Source: Combretum micranthum
Lineage: Eukaryota; Streptophyta; Magnoliopsida; Myrtales; Combretaceae
Length of the DNA stretch: 64,000 nt
Direction: 5' to 3'
Assembly (NCBI GenBank): GCA_024138025.1
Contig: JAMXBD010001050.1
Span: forward strand, 124,001 to 188,000
The translations under genes were made by a program, and so were the position numbers. Of the stretch, positions 48,354-61,111 are shown in pieces. Each line of letters begins with the position of its first letter. Position 1 is the stretch's first letter. Below the pieces are notes generated by a model. That model ran no database searches. It was given only the letters and a program-made list of their open reading frames with translations, and was not told the origin of the DNA.

Positions 48354-49356
48354 GTGAGTACTACTTCCACTCTCAATTAATGTTGTGATTGTATTGTTAG
48401 TGGCACTAGTGGTGTAGGCAAAGATAAAAATGAATATGTATGATGGGGTATATGGGAATTGTATATATTGTCTGCTGTTGATGTGTGAAATGGAACTTAA
48501 GAAATATCATAACCGAGTGTTAAGCTATTGATTGGTTAGCTAGTATTTCATGTTGATTGTTTGCGAATAATTGTTGGTCACCTAAAAGAATTGAATTAAT
48601 GTATATTTGACCTCAATTATAATTGGTCTCATTCATATCACGACGGGGATGGAGCATTAGCATTGGTTGGTTTTTCGTGATCCATAAAACGAATATGTTG
48701 GTTAATCGTGATCCACAAAATGAATTATTGTTCAGTTGACCGTAAGCTTAAACGGCGTCGTATTGCAGGATTCGTTAATCTGCTAACCCGGGATGGAGGG
48801 TGTAAGTCCATCCACATATGATTTCTGGTTGGTCATATGTTTGTTGAACTCATTTGTCCGATGCATACATATGCGTGAATAATTACTTGTTTGAATGAAT
48901 GGTACTTAATTGTGATATGGAAGTTCTTACTCACTGAGCTAGTTAGCTTACGCCCCCATAGTTTTTACTTATTGCAGCACGAGTTCATTTGGCTTAGACC
49001 GAGGCAAGCCACAGCTCAGGTACCGAAGATAGGAGTTTCCCATAGAAGTTTACCTCGCTATTGTATAGACTTCCGTTGGAAACTAAAGGACTCTGGATGA
49101 CCGTAATGAACTTAATATTATTTTGCAAGGGAATGCCCTTTAGATTTTGTAAAGTATATTTATGTGTTTTGGCTTATTATCTATGGCTAATGAATGCCAC
49201 ACTAGACTTCTTAACTCCATTGGTTGAGTATTCTATTGTCGTAAAGGGACGCTTTACATCTATACAAGACTCGCGAAGGGCTCGGATAGGGAATTCGAGA
49301 GTCTTATATAGTATGTGGCGGGCTGTTACGTTTAGAATACCCTATGAGGCGTGACA

Positions 49357-50598
49357 ACCATAGAATCAACAAGAAATACTTATTATGGGTATTCTTCTTG
49401 ATTAGGTAATCCCGAAGAGGAGTATTCATACCTGAAGGATTACTTAGATTAGTGGAATTACCGATCGACTCATCCATAATAGAAAAGTATCGACATGGCC
49501 TAGTGAGTTTACTCTCCTTATTTTTCATGCTTATGTTTGTGCTTGTAAAATTAGTTACATTAGATTCAAGAGAAGATAAAATGGAAATTTTTATGATAAT
49601 ATGTTCAAAGAATATTAAGTATATTGGAGCATGAAATGCTTGTAATAAATTATATGTTTATTAGCATGTTAAAGTGTTTGAAATTGGTTGATCACCTATA
49701 AGAAATCAAAATATAACAGCTAGGCTTTAAACAAAAGTTGATACATGCACTTCATATGTTGAGTCACATTGAATTCACTATTATACACTTGGTGGGACAT
49801 GTGTATGATAGTGGTGGTAGGCATAACCGTATATTACGTACGTGGAGAGTAGGAGCCGATAAAAACTACATAAACTGATGGCTAATAGGAATCGGTAATA
49901 ACTACATGTTTTTGATGGCGTATAGGAGCTAGTAAGATCTATAAAAATGTTTTCTTAAAAAGTAGTGGTTGTAATGGGCTGAAATACCTAACCCCAAATG
50001 AATGACGTAATTCATTCAACATATGATTCCCAGAAAATCATATATCTTGTATGTCCACATTCTTGTTGCATTCCATTTACTTGTTTAATAAACTTGGTTG
50101 ATATTTTGTTTCAAGTATGAATTTTGAGATTATACCCACTAAGTCCTGAAGCTTACGCCCCTATAGATATTTTCATTCACAGGAACACCTGTTTTTGTAC
50201 CCGAGGTCTCTTCTTATCTGCGTAAGTTTTCTTTTGGGAGCTTTTGAAGGAAATCTACTTGAAGGATTAGATTAAAATTCCTTTTAAATCTTTTGATGTA
50301 GTATTTAACTTGTTGTAAGGACTATTAGTTATTTCGATCCTTGGAAATTAGCGGGGGTATACCCCTACAAATAATGTAATAGACCTTTAATTATTAATGT
50401 TATGATCTATTTTATTTCTGGATTCTTGTATGTTTATTTTTACTTGCTTAAATCACACTTTCCAAAAGCATTTCCTATTACCTTGTTAGACACCTTACAT
50501 GCGATACCGAGACTTCGCATGACTAAGGTAGTCATTCTTAAGTCTTGATATTATATGTGGCGGATTGCCACATTTAGGGTACGTTTCGGGCCGTGACA
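49357..50598 (+). mobile_element. Plus LTR, right end (part 2 of right-hand LTR)
   Basis: It continues the segment 45028-46003 and ends TTTCGGGCCGTGACA. The next bases are ATGTC, matching four of five bases of ATGTG left of the 38999 LTR. It contains the mini-exon 49406-49502, the second acceptor TTCACAG (50176-50182) and a perfect terminal hairpin ATGACTAAGGTAGTCAT at 50519-50535. Confidence 0.82.
49406..49502 (+). other. Predicted LTR mini-exon (97 nt)
   Basis: Acceptor TTCTTCTTGATTAG (AG at 49404-49405); donor GTGAGTTTACT from 49503. CGACATGGCCTA closes the exon. Confidence 0.42.
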
Positions 50599-50816
50599 AT
50601 GTCTACTACTATCTTGTACCTCTATCCATAAGATCTCAGCTCAAAAGCATTACTTGGGAAAAATAACCTCTTGGTTCCAACCAAAGGTATGAGAACTGCA
50701 AAAGATATCTAAGAGGGTATAAGCTACTAGCTTAGTGAGATTTATATACACAAATAAACACTCAACATTCAATAATCAAATCAAGTTTAGTTAAGCAACC
50801 GTATGAGATGCACAAG
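50599..50816 (-). mobile_element. Minus LTR, truncated sense 3' part
   Basis: It contains the second-acceptor region on the minus strand (TTTTGCAG, AG at 50697-50696) and the TATAAGCT..TAGCTTAGTGAG stretch. About 350 bp of the expected sense 3' end are missing on the left. It continues at 54517 after the insertion 50817-54511. Confidence 0.8.
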
Positions 50817-51524
50817 TGTAAGCTCCTAGATTTTTCGATAATATATGAAAACCCTAGAACTGGAAGTCAAACCGGAATCCTAAAATTAACCTAGTTCTAT
50901 GTTTAGACTAGTGAATCTAGATCCGGCAATCCCATGTTCTTAAACCCTAGAAAACGAAATTGAAATAATTATGGAATATGGTTCTTAATAGCATAGAAAA
51001 GCTTAAAAATATCATATTCGAATTTTTCTAGTGACTTTCCGATTCGATCGGGATTGGTTTTCAAAAACCGTGCCCCGGTGCACTGGATAGTGAAAATATT
51101 TCGACAACACCAAAAGATTAGTAAAAATATAAGGTTTTCAAAAGTATCAGTTTTAGAATTTTTTTGGTAACTAAAAATACCAGATATAGGCCGTTTATGC
51201 GTATTTTCTTTACTACCAGTATTTTAATTATCTAGTCTACTATTCATAGTATTTTTCTACTATTCATTACTATTCACCTATCTCTACTTTTTCTTACACT
51301 CTTTTCTTACACTCTACCATACTTATACCTTACAATTTACCTTCCCCATACAACTTTAATCACATCACACTTTACATATTACTTCTTTTTATTACAAAAC
51401 AACAAATTTAATCAATTTTTCTCCCTCTTCCAAGCCCTTGCTGTCCACCCTCTCTCCCATATCACTCTCAATTTGTTTTCTTTTTCAATTTATTTAATTA
51501 CATCTACTTTTCACTCCAAAACTC

Positions 51525-51708
51525 TATAAATACCCCATTCCTCCTTCATTCTTTCACACAACTCATTTTATACTAAAACTCTCCCAAAATCACTCCATAA
51601 AATCCCTCTCTCAAAATCTCTCTCAAGTTCTCTCTTTTCTTTAGAAAACCCATTCCCACATAATACTACAACCCATTCTTTTCTTCTTCAACAATTACAT
51701 AACCTTAG
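51525..51708 (+). promoter_or_regulatory. LTR core promoter and leader (LTR 50817-54511)
   Basis: TATAAATA at 51525-51532, then CCCCATTCCTCCTTCATTC-type leader, ending CCTTAG|GTAAAAG (GT at 51709-51710). Confidence 0.63.
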
Positions 51709-53329
51709 GTAAAAGTTTCTTTCATATACTCATCATGTTCATACAACTTAACATGAGTTTAGTGTATATTTCTTAAGACTCATGAGAGTTAAAGAAGCAA
51801 CAATTTATTCATGTTTTGTTTTTGTTCATGTTTCTATTCTTTTCTTTATGTTATGTTGTTGTTGTTATTATTTGTTTCTAATCTAACTTATATAAAGTAT
51901 TATGTATATTATGTATATATATTTATTTAGAGCATATAAGCTCATTTGTTATTTATTTATTTTCAAGTTATGCAATTTATTTATTTCATGTTGTTATTAA
52001 GACTAGTCTTTCTACTCTTAGACTTATCCATATCAATTCAAAACAATTTTCTTTCTTTGCTTTTCTTTTCTTTTGAGGACTAGTCTATTCTTAGTCCCGG
52101 GATACCTTGATGAAGCTAAGGTTCCCAATACTTGACTTTACATTTATGTTCTTATATAATTTATCTTATTATGTTGTTTTCATTTTTCTCATAGTTACAT
52201 ATTCTCATTAATGCATGAACATGTTATTATTGTTTCAATCATAATGAAAATGAGTTTTCTTAAGTAATAAAAATAAGAACTCTCTTTAAAAATAGTTTTT
52301 GTCACATAAGAAATTATTTTTCCATAAAGACTTAAAGTTTTATCTTAATAGGTATTTTCTAAAGATAGATAAGTTAGCTCAAGTTTTAGTAATAATACTA
52401 TATGGTATTTTATCAATAAAAATAAAGTTACCACAAACTCTCTTTTCAAACCAATAAAATAAGAAAGTTTGTTTAAACTTAATTTTTTATTTAACCAAGA
52501 GTTTTCTTAAACTTATTTATCAAAGTTTTCTGTCAACACTCTATAATACTAAAGTCTAGATAAGTTTTACAAAATTATCAAAAATAACCTTTCTAAGGAT
52601 AAGCCTTACTTAGAAAATAAAAATAATGAATAACTTATAAAATTATTGATATTATTCTTTTAAAGTAGATCTAACTTTAGAAAAACTTTAGAACACATAA
52701 CCATGAAATATTTAGAAAAACTATGTTTTCCAAAACACTAGAAATAAATTTATGGGAATCCTAAAAGATTAAAATTTTTTTTTGAAAATGTAATTATTAT
52801 CAAAGTTAAGAAATGGAGTTAAAAGAAGGAAATACTTTTTCCAAACAAAAATTAAAAAGGAGATTTTCAAAGTCTTGGCTTTTCTCACTTTTAAGACACA
52901 TTATTTTACAAAACCATTGTTGAGACAACACCACTAAATTCATGCATATGGTTTTAGTATATACATATGTATTCAAAGGATTTTTCAACCATACAATATA
53001 TCTATATTTTTGTACAAAAGCTCTTGAGTGAAGAAAAGTTTGAAACTTCAGTTTTGAAAATGGAATTTTCGTATCAAATCTGTACGATACTATTTCGAGA
53101 CCCAAATGACTTCTTTTGATAAAAAAATAACCTTAGAAGTAGATAGATCTTTTCGAGTAGGTAGAAATCCGTATATAATATACGAAATTCCGAGTTAAAA
53201 TAAGCAAGTTATGGCCATTTTAAGTTGGGATTTCCATTCATACGATTTTTACGAATTTAATAAGATAGAATTATAGAATTTGAATAGATCTTTGATGAAA
53301 TACTCGTGTCGGGTATTTCTTTTGTTGAG

Positions 53330-53396
53330 GTGTTGAGTACCAAGATCTTCTCTTTCCCGAGAATTACTTCGACTCTTAGAAGAACGCTATAGACGA
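53330..53396 (+). other. Predicted LTR mini-exon (67 nt)
   Basis: Acceptor TTTCTTTTGTTGAG (AG at 53328-53329); donor GTGAGTTTCC from 53397. The usual ATGG is ATAG here. Confidence 0.42.
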
Positions 53397-55129
53397 GTGA
53401 GTTTCCTTTACGCTTATATATTCACGCATGTACTTGTAGAATAGAGTACTAGATGTTAGGAAAAGATAAAATTGATATGCATGTGGGATTTCATGGGAAT
53501 TATGTATGTGAATCGTCTTGTGCGATCAATGAACAATAAGTATATCGGAACCCGATTTGTGATTGATATAAATGTTTCCATGTATGTATTGTTATGTGTG
53601 CTAATATTGCTTGATCGCTTTAAATGATTTAATGTCATATTGAAATCCCCATATAATAAATTGCTCATGCATATCACTTAGAATATCATTTCGAAATTTT
53701 TGCTACTACTCCTCAGCGTGGGACCGGAAAGCTAAGCTGCCTTACTATAACCTTGAGAGTTAGGACGTTCGGGGAATACGGTCTCAAGTTGTAGCCAAGC
53801 CAGATCGATCGCCTTGGGTAAGGAAAGCTCGAGGACTAGTAGTACGGTTTGTTGGAACCCCATGACACGTGCAACTTTAAGGAGGTCGTTTGGGACCCAG
53901 TTCAAAGCATTCCCTAACCACCGATGGAGAGGTAAATCCATCATACATACGAAACCGGATAGTCGTATGTAATGTTTGATCATATGGTTGTTGCATTTCA
54001 TATGCTTGATTAATAAACTTGGTTGATTGCCTGTTATGAGTACTTTATCGTAAGGAATATCTCACTAAGCTAGTTATGCTTATACTCCTATAGATTTTTG
54101 ATATTGCAGGATTATCATTTTGCACCAGAGACTATCTTGATCACCCGGGTAGAATCCTTATTTTGGGAAGCTTTTGGAGGAATTCTGCTTTGAAGTCTTA
54201 GAGTAGATTTCTTCTAAAATCTTCTAGCTTTAGTTATTTTACCTTTAGTAAAACCATGTTGTTATGGAGATTATCGGGGGAATGCTCCTTAGAAGTTGTA
54301 AGACTTTATGTTTCTATGAATTATATTAAGTGATATTTTGCATGTTCTGTTGCCAATATCTTAAAATGCATTACTCCACCGGTCTCCCTTTGATGTGAAT
54401 GTACACCTTGTACCGATATGGAAGCCTTCAAGTGACTGAGGTAGTCATTCTTAAGTTTTAATATTGCGTACGGCGGGGTGTCACGTTTAGGGTACCCACT
54501 GGGGCGTAACAACAAGCACGTGGGCAAACAACACATATGATTTTCCGGGAACCATATGTTTGAATGGATTTACCCTTTAATTCGATGGTTAGGTATTTAA
54601 GACCATATAGGCCCTATCATACAATATAGTTCTATAATAATTCTTATCTTTAACAACTTTCTTGCAAAAATAAAAGATATTATAAACCAACTTACTTGTA
54701 ACTTATTTCTAAGCCACTACATAGATTCCAAATACGTTTTATTCGGATGTTTTCTTATCGCTAGTTGATTTGGATGATGCCTTGTCGCTTTATAGAAATT
54801 ACAGACTCTATGAATCTCCTTACTAAGCCTTTGTCCCACCAAGGAATAGTAATAAATGCAATGACCTCACCTGATGGCATGCATGAATTATTTTAGTTAA
54901 GTACTCATGGCATAATTAAATAATTTGTGGATGATCATAGAATTGTAAACAATCAATCTTATACTAGATCAAACATTCATTATAAACAATTCATGCCTCG
55001 ATATACTTAATTGTAATTTCAATCAAGTATGTAAAGCACATGCATTTTCCATTTTATCTTTTCCTTAATTCTAATGCCACTATTTTACAAGCAAAATCAT
55101 AAGTGCAAATATGTAAACAATAAACTCAC

Positions 55130-55196
55130 TCGGCCATATTAGAAGTTCCTTAGTCAAAATAGTCCTCTAGGTAGGGTAGCTCGGACTCTACGTCAC
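55130..55196 (-). other. Predicted LTR mini-exon (67 nt, minus)
   Basis: On the minus strand the acceptor is TTTCTTTTGTATAG (AG at 55198-55197) and the donor GTGAGTTTA (GT at 55129-55128). AATATGGCCGA closes the exon. Confidence 0.44.
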
Positions 55197-56617
55197 CTAT
55201 ACAAAAGAAATACTTAAAATGAGTATTTCTTGGAAGTTCTACTTAAACTTGTAACTCTATTCAATTAAGCTAGTCAAAATTCGCATGGAGTAAAATTTCA
55301 ACTTAAAATGGCCATAATTTACTTATCTTAACTCAGAATTTCGTATATAATATACCGATTTCTACCTACTCAAAACGATCTATCCATTTCTAAGGTTATT
55401 TTTTTTACATAAAAGGTCATTTAGGTTGTTAAAACTATGGTATAGAACCAAAACGAAAATTCCCAGATTTTGCAAAATAATTTCCAACTCAACTTTATTC
55501 AAAAATCTTTTTAGAAAAAAATATAGATAGGTATGTAGTTGAAAAATCCTTTGAGTAGTTATATAGACTCATATTATATGCAAGATTCTAATGGTGTTGT
55601 CTCAACGAATGTTTTTCGTAAAGTAATTTATTTTAAAAGTGTTGAAACTTGAATTTAACAAATCTTTTCTAGGTACTTTTGGAGAAACTTTATAATTTTT
55701 TAGGTTGTTGTAAACCAGTATATCCTTATTTTGTTTTCTAATTTCTTTTGTAAAATAAATAAATTCTTCTCTTAAATTTGGTCTTTTACAATATTGCTTC
55801 TAGTGATATAAATAAAGTTTTCAAGAATTTCATTAAGTTGTTGATGACTTATAATGATTTTGAGTTGTATATATTTCCTTTTTAAAGGAAAATGGTTTTG
55901 TTAAACATGTCTTCTTATCCTTATATTCTCATCTTTTAACCTCTTTAGAAAAATAATAATAAATTTTATTTCCAAAACTGAGTTCTTTAAGTCTTTTATC
56001 AATTTTTCTTGGAAAGAAATTATTCTTTATTAAGTTGTTGATAAAATTCATTGTTTTTGAAGTCATCATACTTATCTTCTTTTTATTTCTTTTGAAAATG
56101 AGTTTATCATTTACATACTTGGAAATCCTTTATTTTTCTATGTGGGTTCATAAATTAGAGGGTTAATTTTATCTTAATTTTGAAAAAGCCTTGTTCTTAG
56201 TTGTTATTATAGAGTTAGTTTAAATCCTACAAGTAAACTTTTATGAAAAAACTTCGTTGACCAAGAAAATATTTATGCCAAGTTTTGATAAACTTTATGT
56301 AATTTATAAAAGAAAATGTTTATTTTGTTGGTTAATTTCTTTTATGAAATCATCTTTGTTGTTATTTAAGAAAGATCTTTGTGAGTTTGAAAAGAAGTTG
56401 AAAAATGATTTTTCTATGTGTTTGGTAACAAAATCTTGACTTTAGAGATAATGTCATATATTAAAGGAGTTTAGTTTCAATTTCCTTTATTAAGGAAAGT
56501 CTACTTTAAATTTTTGTTGAGACAAGATCATTATAATGATGCATATACATGAGCATAGAATATGAAAAATGATGAAAATATATAAGAAGAAAATTAATAA
56601 TAAGCAAGATAATATAT

Positions 56618-56734
56618 CAAGTATTAGGAACATTAGCTTCATCAAGATATCTCGGTCAAGCATTAGGAGCCTTAGCTTTATCAAGACATCCCGATCAAGC
56701 ATTGAGAGCCTTAGCTTCATCAAGGCATCCCGGG
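56618..56734 (-). repeat. Three perfect-length 39-bp tandem units
   Basis: Units are 56618-56656, 56657-56695 and 56696-56734, each CAAGYATTRRGARCMTTAGC followed by TTYATCAAG and a CCCGAT-like end. The 13-codon period creates an apparent open frame on the minus strand (56490-56723), which is a repeat artefact. Confidence 0.85.
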
Positions 56735-57095
56735 ACTAAGAATAGACTAGTCTTAAAAAGAGTAAAAGAAAAAGAAAAAGCAATAATAGGAACCATGGTA
56801 ATAATAGAAAAAAATTAGTAGAAGTTAGTGAGCATTTAGGCTCTAAGAAACATATAGATAATAATACATATATAGTTATGTTAGAACCATAATAACATCA
56901 AGGTAATAATAATAATAACATTAATAACAACATATATAAAAACATTATAACAAGATAATAATATAGGAATTTCATGTGTAAGAACAAAACATGAACATGT
57001 GGTTGCTTTTACTACGCATATGAGTTTTAAAACAACACCATGGTCATGCTAAGTTACATGACATGGGTAAACTAAATGGTTGAAAGAAGATTTAC

Positions 57096-57304
57096 CTAAA
57101 GTGTTTTGTAGTAGGAATAAGGTAAGGAATGAAGGTTTATGTGGTTGATGGTATATAGTAGATGGTTTGTGTGTAAAGAAGGATTTTGTGTGTAATTGGT
57201 GTAAGAGAGTTTTGGTAGTAAAGAATTTTGTGGAGAGATTTTGAGAGAGTTTTGTTATGTGAAATGAAGGTGTGAAAGAAGTGGAGGGAGAGGGAGTATT
57301 TATA
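57096..57304 (-). promoter_or_regulatory. LTR core promoter and leader (minus LTR 54517-58002)
   Basis: TATAAATA at 57304-57297 on the minus strand; the leader ends CTTTAG|GTAAATC (GT at 57095-57094). Confidence 0.6.
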
Positions 57305-57361
57305 AATTTTTTGGAGTGAAAATTAGATGTAATAAAATAAATTGAAAAAGAAAATAAATGT

Positions 57362-57380
57362 GAGAGAGAGAGAGAGAGAG
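57362..57380 (+). repeat. (GA)n microsatellite
   Basis: Nineteen bases of perfect GA in the LTR, about 60 bp upstream of the minus TATA box. Confidence 0.9.
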
Positions 57381-58002
57381 GGAGAGGAATGGCGCCGATT
57401 CTAGGAGGGAAAAGAGAGAGAGTGAGTTGAGTTGTTTGTATTTTTGTAAGAAAATAATTAATTTGTAAGATATGATTTGATATAAGATGTATTGGAAAAG
57501 TAAAAAGTAAGAAAATAGGTATATAGGTAGTAAGAAAAAGTAGAGATAAATGAATAGTAAAGAAGTACAATGAATAGTAAACAAGACTGATAAATTACCG
57601 GTAGTATAGAAAATACACGTATAAATACGATATATGTAACTTGTAGTTACCGAAAAATTACGAAACTGATATTTTTGGATTTCTTATATTATTACGAGTC
57701 TATTGGTATAAACAGAATATTTTTGTCATCCGGTGTTCTCAGGAACAATTTTCGAAAAATGATCCCGTTCGGATCCAAAAGACACTAAAAATCAATGTAT
57801 TTGATATTTTTATACTTCCTTATATAATTAGGAATTATTATAAGCCATTAACTCAATTTCGTTGTCTAGGGCTTGAGAGCATGGGATTGCCAGATCTAAA
57901 CTTTAGGGTTTTTGGCATAGGTTTTAATTGGCTAGAGTTTCTGGTTGACTTCCGGTTCTAGGGTTTGAACTTAAGAACCATAAAAAAATCTAGGATTTTA
58001 CA

Positions 58003-59346
58003 GATCTTGTTGAGTAGGTAGAAAACGACTACTAATATGCGAAATCCTAAGTTAAAATGAGTAAGTTATAACCATTTTAAGTTGGAATTTCCATTCACCC
58101 AAATTTTGACGCGAATAATGAAATAAAATTAGAAAGTTTAAGTAAAACTTCCATGAAATACTCAATCCAAGTATTTTATTTATTTAGGTGGTGAAGATTT
58201 AGAGAATCCGTATTCGGAGAACTTTTATGAGTGAAGGATTTTTGGCAAGAATGGCTGAGTGAGTTTACTCCCTTAATTTTCGTACTTGTTTGTACTTGTA
58301 GCTAGAGGCACTAGAAGTAGAAAAAGATAAAAATGGAATATGCATGATAATGTTGGTTGAAAGTATACTAGGCATATCAACAGTCAAATTTTTGTTAATT
58401 AAATTCGTGTTCTATTATCATAATGGAATGTTTGTAAATTTTATGATCGCCTTTAAAATGCCTCAATCATATGTTGAGAAGCAAATTAGTTTTATTCATG
58501 CATATCATGAAGTGAGTCACATTGCATATGCTATTATACCCTTGATGGGACAAGAGTATGGTAGTGAGGTTTGCAGGGGCTTGTAAGTCTGTATGAGCGA
58601 ATAGGAGCCCAAAAGAACTATTAAAGGATGGGTGAATAGGAGCTTAAAAGAACTATTTAAAGATGGAGCTGGTAGAAGCCTGGAAGAATTACATAACTAA
58701 ATTGTAAAGCAGGGTCATAAAGGGTCCGAAACACCTAATCTTGAATGGAGGGCATAATTTCATTCAAACATATGATTTTCGGCTAATCATATGTATTGAT
58801 TGCTCACATGTTTGATGCATTTCATATGCTTGCCTAAATATAACTTGTTTGAATTTTATGTTATAAGTACGCTAATTTGGGAATATTCTTACTAAGCTAG
58901 TTGAGCTTACACTCCAATAGATTTTTGCTATCCCAGGACCAATATCTCTTGTACCCGAGGTCTCCATATATTCGGGTAAGATTACGCTTTTGGGGGAAAT
59001 CCTTTTGAAGATCTTAGAATAGATTTCTTTTAAAATTTTTTCACTTTAGTTATTATTATATGTAAGAGTAAGACTGTATTTTTTATCCTTGGAGATTTAT
59101 CGGGGAAATGCCCTTAAAATGATGTAAGGACCATATTTTTATGATTTTAAAGATAAATGTTTATTTAGATTCTTGTATGCGATATTTACTTTCTTGAACT
59201 ACACATTTTATTGGTGTCTCCTATTGTTGTGATGTATGTCTTACATATGGTATTGAAGCTTTCGCATGACTTCGGGAACTCATTCTTAAGCTTTAATATC
59301 ATATGTGCTGGACTGTCATATTTAGGGTACCCTTTGGGGCATGACA
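58003..59346 (+). mobile_element. Plus LTR, right part (1.3 kb)
   Basis: It starts inside the GATCTTTTCGAGTAGGTAG stretch of the family, where the minus LTR inserted (duplication GATCT), and ends CCTTTGGGGCATGACA. It contains the stem-loop near 58052-58080, the mini-exon 58188-58258 and the second acceptor ATCCCAG (58930-58936). Its left part was not found; it should lie left of the truncated minus LTR. An apparent frame at 58344-58586 overlaps conserved LTR sequence and has no domain. Confidence 0.85.
58188..58258 (+). other. Predicted LTR mini-exon (71 nt)
   Basis: Acceptor TTATTTATTTAG (AG at 58186-58187); donor GTGAGTTTACT from 58259. GAATGGCTGA closes the exon. Confidence 0.42.
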
Positions 59347-59769
59347 CCAGCTCAAGCCATTCATGCCTATGAGAGACTAAGAACTAAGGAATGAGGAATT
59401 CTCTCAACTCATTGTTACACATATATACATATTATTAATATAATGTTGACTTTACCTTAGAAAGAACTAAGGAAGGAGGATTTGTTTTGAAATTCATTTG
59501 TTGCATTATATATATATATATATATTATAAACATAACCTCAACTTCACGTTAAAACCTCAAAAACTCTCTAAGTACTAGCACCCTAAGGCCAACTCTCAC
59601 ATAGGTGATGTCTTTCAGTGCCTGCATAGTTCTTAGCGAGCTAATGCCCCAATGGTGTCCAATTGAAGAAACAGATTCACTGATATAGCTTACAATCACC
59701 AAAGAACTGTAATGGTAGTACATGAAGTGAATGCCATGCTAATGCAAGTATGCCAGTATGCATAAATAT
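59347..59769. other. Unrecognised DNA with an (AT)n tract
   Basis: No gene or family motif seen. A TA dinucleotide run lies at 59507-59525. The first bases, CCAGC, would be the right target-site duplication of the plus LTR ending at 59346. Confidence 0.35.
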
Positions 59770-59992
59770 TTGTTCAATTAAATGGTTAGTAGTCTGCTAC
59801 ATATAATATCAAGACTTAACAATGATTACCTTAGTCACGCAAAAGTCTCGGTATTACATGTAAGGCGTACAATACTGTAATAGGAGATGCTATTGGGAAG
59901 TGTGGTTTAAGCAAGTAATAATGAACATACAAAAATCTAGAAATAAAGTTATCTTATAAATATAAATAAGAGTCAATTACATAGATCATAGG
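59770..59992 (-). mobile_element. Minus LTR, sense 3' end (host of two nested copies)
   Basis: AGTCTGCTACATATAATATC and CTTAGTCACGCAAAAGTCTC match the terminal region of the family on the minus strand, but the extreme terminus is degraded. It continues for 13 bases at 63791-63803 (AGCATTCC fits the GGAATGCTCC motif of other copies), where a further minus LTR starts. Confidence 0.7.
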
Positions 59993-61111
59993 TGTCACCC
60001 CCCAATGAGTACCATAAACATGACAACTCACCGTACACAATATTAGAACTTAAGAATGACTACCTCAGTCACTCGAAAGCTTTTATATTGGTATAAGGAA
60101 TACATTCACAACAAAGAAAGACCGGTGGAGTTATGCATTTTAAGATAATGGCACTGGAGCATACAAAATAACACTTAATATAATTCATCAAAATATAAAG
60201 TTCTATAACTTCTACGGGGCATTCCCTTGATAATCTCCATAATAAGATAATCTTATTAAGACAAATAACTAAAGTTAGAAGATTTTAGAAGAAATCTAAT
60301 CTAAGACTTCAAAACAGAATTCCTCCAAAAGCTTCCCAAAACACAGATTCTACCCGGATGATCAAGGTGGTCTTGGGTATGAAACAAAGATCCTGCAACA
60401 TCAAAAGTCTATTGGTGAATAAGCATAACTAGCTTAGTGATATAATCCTTATGCAAAAGTACTCATAACAAGCATTCATACAAGTTCATTAAACAAGCAT
60501 ATGAAATGCAAGCAACCATATGATCAAACACTACATACGACTATCTGGTTTTGTATGTAAGATGGATTTATCCCTCTATCGATGGTTAGGGAATGATTTG
60601 AACTGTGCCCCAACCGACCTCCTTGAAAGTTTGCACACATCTTGGGGTTCCAATGAACCGTACTACTAGTCCCGGGACTTTTCTTACCTAAAGCAATCAA
60701 TCCGGCTTGGCTACACCTTGAGGCCGCATTCTTCGAACGTCTTAATCCCTCAAAAGGTAGCTAAGTAGCTTACCTTTTCAATCCCACATTGAGAGGTAGT
60801 AGCAAAAATGTAAAGATGATATTCTAACTGATATCCATGAGCAATTTAGTTAAGGGAATTTCCGATCCGACATTAATTCATTTACGGCGATCAAGCTATA
60901 ATTGCACATATTGCAATACATACGTAGAGGCAATTATAATAATCAACAAATTTGACTCCGATATACTTTTCGTTCATTGATCACACATAGCCAATCACAT
61001 ACATAACTACCATGATAACCCACATGCATACCAATTTTTATCTCTTCCTAACATATAATGTTCCATTCTACAAGCACATGCGTGAATACATAAACGTAAA
61101 GGAAGACTCAC

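Larger units (their letters stand above)
46004..49356 (+). mobile_element. Solo LTR, 3353 bp, diverged subfamily
   Basis: It starts TGTAAAACCTGGTAATCTCA, ends CTATGAGGCGTGACA, and has perfect ACCAT duplications (45999-46003, 49357-49361). It is clearly more diverged than its host LTR, but the perfect duplication shows it is the younger insertion, so it is a different subfamily. TATATAAA is at 46695-46702, the donor G|GTATGT at 46858-46864, the stem-loop near 48151-48179, the mini-exon 48295-48353 and the second acceptor ATTGCAG at 48971-48977. The apparent frames at 46610-46867 and 48891-49354 have no recognisable domain. Confidence 0.92.
50817..54511 (+). mobile_element. Solo LTR, 3695 bp, with perfect duplications
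   Basis: It starts TGTAAGCTCCTAGATTTTTC, ends CCACTGGGGCGTAACA, and has ACAAG duplications at 50812-50816 and 54512-54516. TATAAATA is at 51525-51532, the donor AG|GTAAAA at 51707-51712, the mini-exon 53330-53396 and the second acceptor ATTGCAG at 54103-54109. All predicted splice-like motifs are intact. It is the closest full relative of the truncated copy at 38999. Confidence 0.94.
54517..58002 (-). mobile_element. Minus LTR, main part (3.5 kb)
   Basis: It continues from 50816 across the ACAAG insertion and ends AATCTAGGATTTTACA, the sense start. GATCT (58003-58007) follows, within a plus LTR. On the sense strand TATAAATA is at 57304-57297, the donor TTTAG|GTAAAT has GT at 57095-57094, the mini-exon is 55196-55130 and three 39-bp modules lie at 56734-56618. 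A (GA)n tract at 57362-57380 lies upstream of the TATA box. Frames in 57049-57584 are low-complexity leader. Confidence 0.88.

Noticed and set aside
56490..56723. Repetitive 77-residue minus frame with MLDRD-like repeats
   Set aside because: It is the translation of the 39-bp LTR module and lies in non-coding LTR sequence.
57049..57584. Long minus frames of 173 and 94 residues
   Set aside because: They cover the CT-rich LTR leader and promoter (TATAAATA, GA/CT repeats). Composition is low-complexity F/L/S/T/H and the two overlap in different frames.
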